Shown: positions 53,793-64,000 of the stretch, one piece after another
Position numbering within the stretch: the first letter of the stretch is position 1
How the letters are laid out: each line of letters begins with the position of its first letter
Assembly (NCBI GenBank): GCA_036245805.1
Contig: BTRK01000003.1
Span: forward strand, 10,912,001-10,976,000
DNA from: Pristionchus mayeri
Lineage: Eukaryota; Nematoda; Chromadorea; Rhabditida; Neodiplogasteridae
Reading direction: 5' to 3'
Length of the DNA: 64,000 nt
Position numbers and translations under genes: made by a program
Notes under the pieces: model-generated
What the model saw: only the letters and a program-made list of their open reading frames with translations
Told to the model about the DNA's origin: nothing
Database searches by the model: none

Positions 53793-55760
53793 TCATAAGA
53801 GGCGAATCGCGAGAGAATCGACCATTTAATGGAGTCCAATCCGGCTACAGATAAAGTTTATGGTACTTCAAATGACGCTCTTTCAAACTGCGTCGTCAGA
53901 ATTTTAATATTGATCGTCATCTTCGAGATTCCGAAAGCCAAATATGGTACTATCACTTTTCGACAGTCAAATCGCGCTCACTTAATTGATCATAAGTTCG
54001 TTCAAAATTAAGTTAGAATACCGTTCTTTGTTTCCAATGAAAGCTACGATCATGCGCTATAACTTTCATGTTGAGGTCATCATTCTGCGACCTCACCTTG
54101 GTGCGGGGCGGTCGGGTGCACCAAAACTTTCGTAACTTTGTAAATCGGAAAAACTTTCTGAGTTTTCATGCTTAAGTTGTAGTACATATCGGCCTCACTT
54201 TTCGCCAAAAATGAAGGAAATCGGAGTATACACAAGAAAAAAGGGCTCACTTTCGTAAAACGGCATCAAAATGAGTAATCGGCAATGGTACTTCCGTGTC
54301 TTCAATTGCCCTCATTTAGGCTCAAAATCATCCAGAAACCTCCAAAACAACATTACAAGTATCTACCCCCATGTTATAGCTCTTCCATTGGTCAGAAATT
54401 GTCAACTGGCCGAAAATTTGAAAATCGGTATTTTGACCAATTTCAACATGTGGGATGCACCCAAATGCACTAAATGGGTTCCAAATAATGTAAATACATT
54501 CGTCGAAACAGCTCCAAGAAAAAGGGCTCCTGAAAAGAGGATATTTCGCATAAGGAATTCAAGGAAAGGGTGATACCTGTACCATTGGTCATCATCGGTG
54601 AAGAGGCCTGTTTTATAGCTAGAAATGCAGAGGACGATCAGCTAAACATTTCATCTGTTGAAAGTGAATCACTATCTTTTCGTTGAAGCCATCTGCAGAG
54701 CCTAGAAGATAGCAGAAAACTACAGTAAACACGCCCGGGAGAGCGCTAATTGGAGGGGAGGGAGAGAGAGGTCAGACGGCGAGAGCGGCAGACGGTTAGA
54801 GCGCGCGCTCTCGGGAGATAAATCCCTTTTTCTGGGCAACTTCTAGGCTTTGCAGCGCGCTTCAAAGAAAAGATAGTGATTCATTTTCAACAGATGAAAT
54901 GTTTAGCTCATCGTCCTCTACATTTCTCGCTATAAACCAGGTCTCTATACCGATTTTAACCTATGGTACAGGTATCAGCCTTTCCTTGAATTCCTCATGC
55001 GAAATATCCTTTTATCAGGAGCCATTTTGTTTCGAGGAATGTATGTACATTATTTAGAGCCAATTTAGTCCATTTGGGTCCATCCCACATGTTGAAATTG
55101 GTCAAAATACCGATTTTCAAATTTTCGGCCAGTTGACAATTTCTGACCAATGGAAGAGCTATAACATGGGGGTAGATACTTGTAACGTTGTTTTGGAGGT
55201 TTTTGGATGATTTTGAGCCAAAATGAGGGCAATTGAAGATACGGAAGTACCATTGCCGAATACTCATTTTGAGGCCGTTTTACGAAAGTGAGCCCTTTTT
55301 TCTTGTGTATACTCCGATTTCCTTCATTTTTGGCGAAAAGTGAGGCCGATATGTACTACAACTTAAGCATGAAAACTCAGAAAGTTTTTCCGATTTACAA
55401 AGTTACGAAAGTTTTGGTGCACCCGACTGCCCCGCACCAGGGTGGGGTCGAAGAATGATGACCTCAACATAAAAGTTATAGCGCATGATGGTAGCATTCA
55501 TTGGAAACAAAGAACGGTAATCTATCTTAATTTTGAACGAACTTATGATCAATTAAGTGAGCTCGATTTGACTGTCGAAAAGTGATAGTACCATTTTGGC
55601 CTTCTGAATCTCGAAGATGACGATTAATATCAAGATTCGGACGACGCAGTTTGAAAGAGCGTCATTTGAAGTACCTTAAACTTTATCTGTTGCCGGATTG
55701 GACGACTTTGATTCCTACCGCCGCGCCATGGTCGATTCTCTCGCGATTCCGCTCATAAGA
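53793..55760. mobile_element. 2-kb foldback element, copy 2
   Basis: Begins CATAAGAGGCGAATCGCGAG and ends TCGCGATTCCGCTCATAAGA. Loop at about 54735-54830 with CCCGGGAGAGCGC and a GGGAGAGAGAGG tract. Arms diverged from copy 1 but co-linear (TCAAAATGAGTAATCGGCAA facing TTGCCGAATACTCATTTTGA). Confidence 0.88.
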
Positions 55761-57762
55761 GAGGAATCGGGAAAGACTCGACATAGGAATTCATATAGAA
55801 TTTTTCACATGAAAACATAGTATTTACTACTTCAAATCGAGCTCTATCGAATGGCTTTGGCCGTTTCTTGAAAAAAAAATTTTCCATCCGCGGCATGGGC
55901 CGAAACTTTCGGCCCGAAAGTGGGCGGAGTCACGCTTTGGTTGAAAAATATTAATATTTGAGCGCGTTTTTCGACCTTTTCCGATAAAGATATCAAAAAA
56001 TGGTCAACACACGAATGAAAGAGGAACATTACTCGAGGAACATTTTTCTCTCTTTGTGATGGTCAAGAAGTCAAAAACTGACTCAGGCTATCAACTTTTG
56101 CGAAATTTTCGACAATTCGCTTTAAACGAAAAACATAATTCATGATTAATCAATTTGTCCATATGAGTACTCCTTTCTGCCAAAATATAAAGGTCATAAA
56201 GCTTTGCGCTATAATTACGGTGTCGTTTAAGTAAAAACCGGCAATGGAGTCTGGTGTAGACAGAATGGTTCCCATATGTCAATAGAGCACATTTGCGTCC
56301 AAATTGAACACAGACATTATAAAAACATGTTTCCGTATAAGAACTACATAGATTTCCTGTCTATTCGATCATAGAGTCGATTTTATGCATTTGAGAACTT
56401 TTGCCTGGAATTGCATACATGAGTCGGAATCACGGTACCATTCAAGGTGAAATCCATCAAGTTACATGCATTCGTAATTCCTACAACTTTTTACAAAGAA
56501 TGAACCACTTAAAATGCAATTGAAGCCCTCTGAGAGCCGAAAATGCGGAAATACGACGACAAGTGCAGAAGTTGCGAAATCGATACTTGAGTGGGATCAG
56601 ATTATAGAGAACAACGAGCTAAACATTTCATCTGTTGAAAGTGAGACTCTATCTTTTCGTTGAAGCGCGCTACAGATGCTAGAAATTGGCTAGAAAAGAG
56701 CTAGGATCCCCAGAGAGCGCGCGCTCTAACCGTCTGACGCTCTCTCCGCCTGACCTCCCTCCCCTCCCCTCCATTTAGCGTTCTCCCGCGCGCGTCGCCC
56801 ACCGTTTTCTTCTAACTTCCAGGCTCTGTAGCATGATTCAACGAAAAGATAGAGACTCATTTTCAACAGATGAAATGTTTAGCACATAATTCTCTATAAT
56901 TTGATCCCACTCAAGTATCGATTTCGCAACTTCTGCACGTGTCGTCGTATTTCCGCATTTTCGGCTCTCAGAGGGCTTCAATTGCATTTTAAGTGGTTCA
57001 TTCTTTGTAAAAAGTTGTAGGAATTACGAATGCATGTAACTTGATGGATTTCACCTTGAATGGTACCGTGATTCCGACTCATGTATGCAATTCCAAGCAA
57101 AAGTTCTCAAATGCATCAAATCGACTCTATGATCGAATAGACAGGAAATCTATGTAGTTCTCATACGGAAGCATGTTTTTATAATGTCTGTGTTCAATTT
57201 GGACGCAAATGGGTTCTATTGACATATGGGAACCATTCTGTCTACACCAGACTCCATTGCCGGTTTTTACTTAAACGACACCGTAATTACAGCGCACAGC
57301 TTTATGACCTTCATATTTTGGCAGAAAGGAGTGCTCATATGGACAAATTGATTAATCATGAAATCCCATTACGTTTTTGTTTTAAAACGAATTGTCGAAA
57401 ATTTCGCAAAAGTTGATAGCGTGAGTCAGTTTTTGACTTTTTGACCATAACAAAGAGAGAAAAATGTTCCTCGAGTAATGCTCTTTCATTCGTATGTTGA
57501 CCATTTTTTGATATCTTTATCGGAAAAGGTCGAAAAACGCGCTCAAATATTAATATTTTTCAACCAAAGCGTGACTCCGCCCACTTTCGGGCCGAAAGTT
57601 TCGGCCCATGCCGCGGATGGAAAAAAAATTTCTTCAAGAAACGGCCAACTCCATTCGATAGAGCTCGATTTGAAGTACTAAATTCGTGAGAAAATAAAAA
57701 TACGAATTCCTACGTCCCGGAAGGTCTCAAAGTTGTCGATTCTATCGCGAATTCTCTCATAA
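55752..57762. mobile_element. 2-kb foldback element, copy 3, abutting copy 2
   Basis: Arms include GAAACTTTCGGCCCGAAAGT and its complement, meeting at a loop near 56710-56815 (GAGAGCGCGCGCTCTAACCG). Only the loop region and the outer ends resemble copies 1 and 2; much of the arm sequence differs. The left end shares the CTCATAAGAGAGGAATCG boundary with copy 2. Confidence 0.85.
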
Positions 57763-58262
57763 ATAATCAAGCCTTCTCGTTCCTTCATTTGTTTCCGTCG
57801 TCTCACACGTTCAAGTCGTTTGCTTCTTTGGATACTGCAGTAAATAACTGGTAGAACTGAATCTGAAAAAAGATCGAAACGGCGACAAAAAATCGCCATG
57901 CAGCCGAATGAGTCGAGCACAAAAAGGAAGAGTGAAATGGAGACAAAGCTCTCTCTCTCCCCTCTCCCAGACAAAAGGGATAGGGCAATGAGGAGAGAGG
58001 GAAAGGGCGAGATACCGCCTAGATCAGAGTTTAAATGATAAATATGCAGATCTGAATATACAGATTGATAGTCCTTGACGAAAGAAGTCCAGAGCCAAAA
58101 ATAGCCTAAAAATATGCACTTTTAAGGGGTCAAAAGACCCCTCAAAGTCGGGGCGACATCGGGCGACACGCGCCGCCATTCCGCGTAGTTTTCGTCAGGG
58201 ATGCGATTCTGCGGTGCTGTACATAATCAATCAATGCCCGTTGCGGGTACAATTCTTAGAAT
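57763..58262. other. no gene seen
   Basis: Contains a GGGGTC-AAAA-GACCCC hairpin near 58117 and a GC-rich stretch (GGGCGACACGCGCCGCC). No exon supported. Confidence 0.4.
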
Positions 58263-58716
58263 TTATTTTTGTGCGATGTGTTTCACAGCTCTCACACATA
58301 CTGATAACTCTTGCTCGAGGGTGATGGCGGTGATTCGCTAAAAAAACAATATTGAGAAGAAAAATATGAATCATGCCATTGCTTCATATCAAACTGCACG
58401 TAAAGTGTTCGATTGGCTTAGATTCCCTTCATCAGGCGCTCGAGGCTAATCATTCCGTTATTCAGCGTTCTCACTCGATATGTATGTATGTTAGTCCCCA
58501 CGTTGTCTTACTCTGGTTTCATAGTCGCAGAAACTAAGGCACCATTACCTTCGTCTCATGGTCGTTGGCACGGCCTGTTGAATGAAGGATGCTAGACATG
58601 ACTTCATCACGAACTACGTCAAGCACGTATTCGCTGTCGTTTTCTACTCTATCCTCGACTAGTGGTCCTAGGGAGATCCCCAGTAATTCGGGAACGTTAG
58701 TCAGCGTGCTTTGCAA
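58263..58716 (-). CDS. unrecognised gene, last two exons
   Basis: Exon from about 58716 to 58549 reads LTNVPELLGISLGPLVED, EYVLDVVRDEVMSSILHS and GRANDHETK before GTAATG. Exon 58337-58263 follows GTTTTTTTAG and reads RITAITLEQELSVCVRAV, KHIAQK, TAA, both in phase 0. The soluble, helical composition and good donor and acceptor support a real gene. The 5' border of the first exon is unclear. A possible first exon, MSLLRYLSLLRRTREKAE on the minus strand at about 59232-59150, is open but not linked. No family recognised. Confidence 0.55.
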
Positions 58717-60088
58717 TTCGGGTCACCGTCGTTTCATATCTCATACACCTTCACCGATCTACCGGTTGAGATAATGTAGGAAAAAAGCTATGGTGACTAT
58801 GACGCTTCGGTCAGGAAATGCCACCTCAGTGTCGTAGACTATGAAACCGCATCTCGTATGAAAGAATTTTGTAATTAATTTTATTCAGCATCCCGAATTC
58901 CATCAACATCGAACTAATCGAGAGTCTGAAGATGTATTTAATTATGCTGAAACTTTTTTGTTACAGATTCGGAAATTGTCTGAATTCAGAGATCGCCAAC
59001 ATTTTTAGTCTTCGAACGTGCGGGAAACCCTTTCCCGCTTAACAAATTGTTTCAGCCCTCGACATATCCTCTTGGGAATCATTTCGCGGGTTGACACAAG
59101 AGTTCGGGCGTGATGAATAGCCGTTGTCAGAGAGGGGATGCGCGCTAGGGTAACGGATTGCCGGGCAATGGATCTGCTGTTTCTGCCTTCTCTCTCGTCC
59201 GTCTAAGAAGCGATAGATAACGCAAAAGAGACATTTTGTGTTCTAGACGACGAGAGAGTGCGAGAAATGGAGAGACGAGGAGGTGTTTCGTCGGGATCCG
59301 CTCTCTTTCAACTCGGTCCCTCAATGAATTATGCGCGCATGATCCCCCGCTTTGTCGAGTCCGCAAAAAAGGAGCAATCCCATTGATGGCCGTCCGGGTT
59401 TTTGCATCGCTTTCGTCATTTGTGTCGTCATTTCTGTCCAGATTTGCTCGACTATTGCACGATAATGGGAAGGAAATGGATGAGAGGAGATGGTCAAAAA
59501 AATATGAAATGTTTTCTGTCATCAATCGAAGAAGCACCGCCGTTGGAAAAATAACTAGTTGAAAAATAACTATAACTAGTTATTTCCATTATGAAATTAG
59601 TATAGTAGTTTCCCTGCGAACCTCTCAACAATGCTCCGAATTTCACTCTTTTTTTCTCGCGCATGCAAACTTATCGCTCAGATCCTGATCAAATTCGATT
59701 TTTTTAGATCTCTAACATCTGCTAGGAACAAAGAATCAAAACGACGTCTGTTCCCATTTCCCCGAAGTGCGTTGCATTGCGTATTCGATGTTGTGCCATG
59801 GGGCTGTTCCTGACGTCAGAATGGGGCCTGGTTCCCGACCTGATCCCTTCCTTCCATCTCCTCCCGATCACTCCTTCATCTCTTCATCTCTGCCTCTCTC
59901 CGATCAGCACACACCCTCGCTCACTCTAACTATCCAGTGCATAAGAACCGACGAGGCCGAGACTCCATTATCCCCGCCTCTTCCAAGTGTCTCTTCTTCC
60001 CCTCCTCTCCCCACTCTTCTCCTTCCTCAATATACAACAGTTGTCGTTGGCGAAGAGCTTGTGGTGATTTGAGAGGCGGTGAGAGAGG
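58717..60088. other. no secure gene
   Basis: A pyrimidine-rich plus-strand frame (about 59767-60072) and complementary frames at 59145-59562 are open, but no splice context supports them. AACTAGTT / AACTATAACTAGTT palindromes near 59554-59583. Confidence 0.35.
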
Positions 60089-60090
60089 GA

Positions 60091-60150
<60 letters not shown>
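60089..60150. repeat. (GA)n microsatellite
   Basis: About 30 uninterrupted GA dinucleotides on the plus strand. Confidence 0.95.
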
Positions 60151-60154
<4 letters not shown>

Positions 60155-60289
60155 GAGAGTCATAGATTGATCAGTGTGTCTCATCTTCTGCTCCTCCTCC
60201 TTCGCTCGAGACCCGCTCGACTTTTCCCGACTCGAATGGCACCTACTCCGATTTCCAGAGAAACCTCCCTCATTTTCCTCCTTTGATCC

Positions 60290-60770
60290 TACCTGTTTAC
60301 TTTTCATGGGGCCACGCTTTTTTTCAGTTTTTGAAAAAACCTAATTTCCCCCGTTGAGCGCAAAAACTTGTTTACATTATATGAGGGCCGAGCTTTCTCT
60401 GCAGATTCGCTCTCTCGACGCCTGTTTACTCCCGATGTTTGTTGACTTCTGCTTTTCCTCGCCTGAAAGCGCCATGAATTCATCGTTTCGGCACAGTTGT
60501 CAGCAGTTAGAGAACGGTGATGCTCTATGCGTGAGATCCCTGGTGGAGGTAAACAGGGGAAAACGCACGTTTGGAAGGACTCTGATCTTCTCCTATGTGC
60601 CATGTTTCTGATTACGACTCGTCCTCCTTTCTCATTGCTCTCCCGTACCGAACCCAACTCTTGGCCCTTTCGTCAGTCTGCGTTTGCCGTTCGTCACACA
60701 CAGTTCTCAGTAGTTAGTAAGCGATGATCCTCAATACGTTACATCCTTGGTGGAGGTAAACAGAGGAAAT
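60290..60770. promoter_or_regulatory. cluster of forkhead-type TGTTTAC motifs within a diverged 205-bp direct repeat
   Basis: TGTTTAC/GTAAACA occurs near 60294, 60369, 60423, 60549 and 60754. The last two lie in repeated blocks (GGTGGAGGTAAACAG... GCACGTT.GGAAGGA). The motif suits DAF-16/FOXO or PHA-4-type factors. No gene start is assigned nearby. Confidence 0.4.
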
Positions 60771-60927
60771 GCACGTTAGGAAGGATTTTGCTCTGGGTGC
60801 TATCTATCGGAGTTTATTTCGCGATTTATCTCAGTTTATCGCTGTGAGCAACAGAAATTGTTTCGTTGCACACTCTAATCTGAATCTTTTCGCAAGTTTG
60901 CTTACTTCTTGATCAACCGGCGCGAGA

Positions 60928-61023
60928 GCAATCGTCTGACTCTCTTGATATCGCATGCTCTCTCGCCGGTTAAAGAAAGCGAGAGAGCATGGGATTTGGA
61001 GAGAGTCAGGCGATTACTCCGGC
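60928..61023. repeat. GTCTGACTCTCT-family hairpin
   Basis: Arms CAATCGTCTGACTCTCTTGA and GAGAGAGTCAGGCGATTACT, inner stem GCATGCTCTCTCG / CGAGAGAGCATG. Nearly the same as 14303-14398. Confidence 0.8.
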
Positions 61024-62454
61024 GCAACGAACAGTAAGAACGGCTCTGATCTTCAATTGAACGCTCCGCTCCTTCCCATACTCCCTTGACTACGAACCCG
61101 CACCAGCGTACACTATGGAATACTCACGTTCCTAGTTATGCCTGTTTCATGTGTTTTATCAAACAAAATTCACAGTGCCGGATCTTTGGCCGAAACTCGC
61201 ATAATCCTCTGACTGACCGACTAATCTGATTCGATGCCTACTTATCAGTACATATGACGTGATGTTTCGGGTATTGCAACTTGTGTGCATCTAATAACCT
61301 AGCGATATATTGCATATATTTTAGATAGATATGCTCTTTAAAATAATGTACCTGAATGCCCGAACAGCCTGCGCAGGAGAACTATAGCATTGATCTTTGT
61401 CCGAAACTCGCTCGCCAATCCTGACTCGGTACCACTTATCAGTACATCTGGGCTTCTCTTGCTGCTCTCGAATCGCGGCTTATCACCAGGTCGTTTCGTG
61501 TCATTTTAGGGAGAGAAATCACTGCGCCGCGCACCCTCTCGGAGGGTCATTCCGCGCCCATTCGAGGCTAATTATCCTGATATTCTGCGCCCATTTGGGG
61601 CTAATTGCGCTGATATTTCATCACTCGTCCTGGCGATACTCGAGGAATCATTTGACATAGTCCATATATTCGTAGCTTTGAACCAATTCTGTTTGATGAA
61701 CCATAACTTTGAAACCGGGCACGTCTACTCAGTACTCTACTGTGCGTGAAGTCTAGTTTGAACCACCTGATCATGCGAACTCCGAGCAGTTTCCACATTA
61801 TTTATCCCATTTTCATGACTTATGATGAGGTGATTGGCCACGGTTCGAACTCATCCATCATCTTTATGTGATGGCTCCATCCAGCTTGACTTTGAAAAAT
61901 AGGTGCTCATGTGATCATGATACATACGTAGGGAAAGCTGCGCTAGAACTCATCCATGTTGCGTTATCTCGCATCGATCAGCGAATGAACAGAGCCTTTT
62001 ATGCGAAGCGGTCCCTATGGTTGGGATGGCACAGACTCACTTGAGTTTACTGGAAATTGTGTGTTCGCTTTGACTTATCTATCGCCTTTTAGATGGGTGT
62101 TAAAACACGCAGAAAGGATAGTGTCATTTTTGCGAAACCATCCTTATTCTTGGGATGGCGCTGCCTGCCCTGAGTTGACCAAACTAACACACACACACAT
62201 ACGCCAAGCCCTTTTTTGTACCTCCCACAATTCTCATTCACCTCTGCCCTTCCTCGTCGTTATCATTGGCTGATAAGCCTCTTACTCCGCGATCTCCGCT
62301 CTCTCTAGTCCATTCAATCTCTAGTCGGTCAGACAGAGCGAGAGAGTGTTAAGAATGGAGAGAGTCAGACCGCATCTCTGTTTGACTGCAGTAAGAACAG
62401 CGTTCGAGAGCGAGGGGGAAATCGTAAAATCGTCTGTTGACCAAGGGGTGAGGG
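61024..62454. repeat. intergenic DNA with short diverged direct repeats
   Basis: GCGCCCATTCGAGGCTAATT is repeated as GCGCCCATTTGGGGCTAATT (61551-61618). A block around GGTTGGGATGGC (62023) recurs as TCTTGGGATGGC (62150). A degenerate hairpin-family copy (GAGAGAGTCAGACCGC) is near 62325-62375. No exon supported. Confidence 0.5.

Positions 62455-64000
<1,546 letters not shown>

Noticed and set aside
59930..60307. 125-codon minus-strand frame
   Set aside because: Crosses the GA repeat and lacks splice or family evidence.

Overview
The window is animal nuclear DNA from a nematode, most likely a rhabditid. Genes are split by many short introns with TTTTCAG-type acceptors. Recognisable products are nematode-typical (ABCA transporter, rhodopsin-like 7TM receptor, lipin). 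Intergenic space is packed with Tc1/mariner, TTAA-type, foldback and LINE elements. No operon, CRISPR or intact tRNA was seen. Exon models were built by eye from GT/AG sites, codon phase and family motifs.

Layout. 0-2.6 kb (+): last 11 exons of an ABCA transporter (second nucleotide-binding domain). 3.6-7.3 kb (+): a 7TM receptor with a 1-kb palindromic element in one intron, followed by a 1.37-kb TA-flanked palindrome. 9.3-9.6 kb (+): end of a small membrane protein. 10.6-15.2 kb (-): a lipin/phosphatidate phosphatase gene, read almost completely. 17.7-19.5 kb: two divergent genes for secreted Pro/Arg-rich peptides sharing a duplicated palindromic promoter. 21.0 kb (-): an orphan last exon. 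22.8-25.5 kb: a 120-bp satellite, two arrays of a 39-bp unit made of heat-shock elements, two stranded ABCA exons and a dead mariner. 26-28 kb: first copy of a 2-kb foldback element. 28-30.4 kb: small inverted-repeat elements. 30.4-31.3 kb (-): an unrecognised gene. 32.4-36.3 kb (-): a nearly intact two-ORF LINE. 36.8-38.2 kb (+): a gene whose terminal exon is tandemly triplicated.

38.9-47.3 kb: a nested structure with TTAA-flanked satellite-filled arms. It encloses a 4.28-kb Tc1-like transposon (40023-44300) and a 1.2-kb palindrome. The transposon carries a DD34E transposase gene and, divergently, an eight-exon second gene with a possible BEN-like C-terminus. 47.3-47.6 kb: a tRNA-derived SINE-like unit. 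47.9-49.1 kb (+): a two-exon unrecognised gene with a LINE fragment in its intron. 49.1-50.6 kb: an inverted-repeat element. 53.8-57.8 kb: two more abutting foldback copies. 58.3-58.7 kb (-): the end of an unrecognised gene. 58.7-64 kb: no secure gene; GA repeats, hairpin repeats, diverged direct repeats and a cluster of forkhead-type motifs.

The strongest candidates for something undescribed are the Tc1-like transposon with a spliced passenger gene and the head-to-head Pro/Arg-rich peptide pair.
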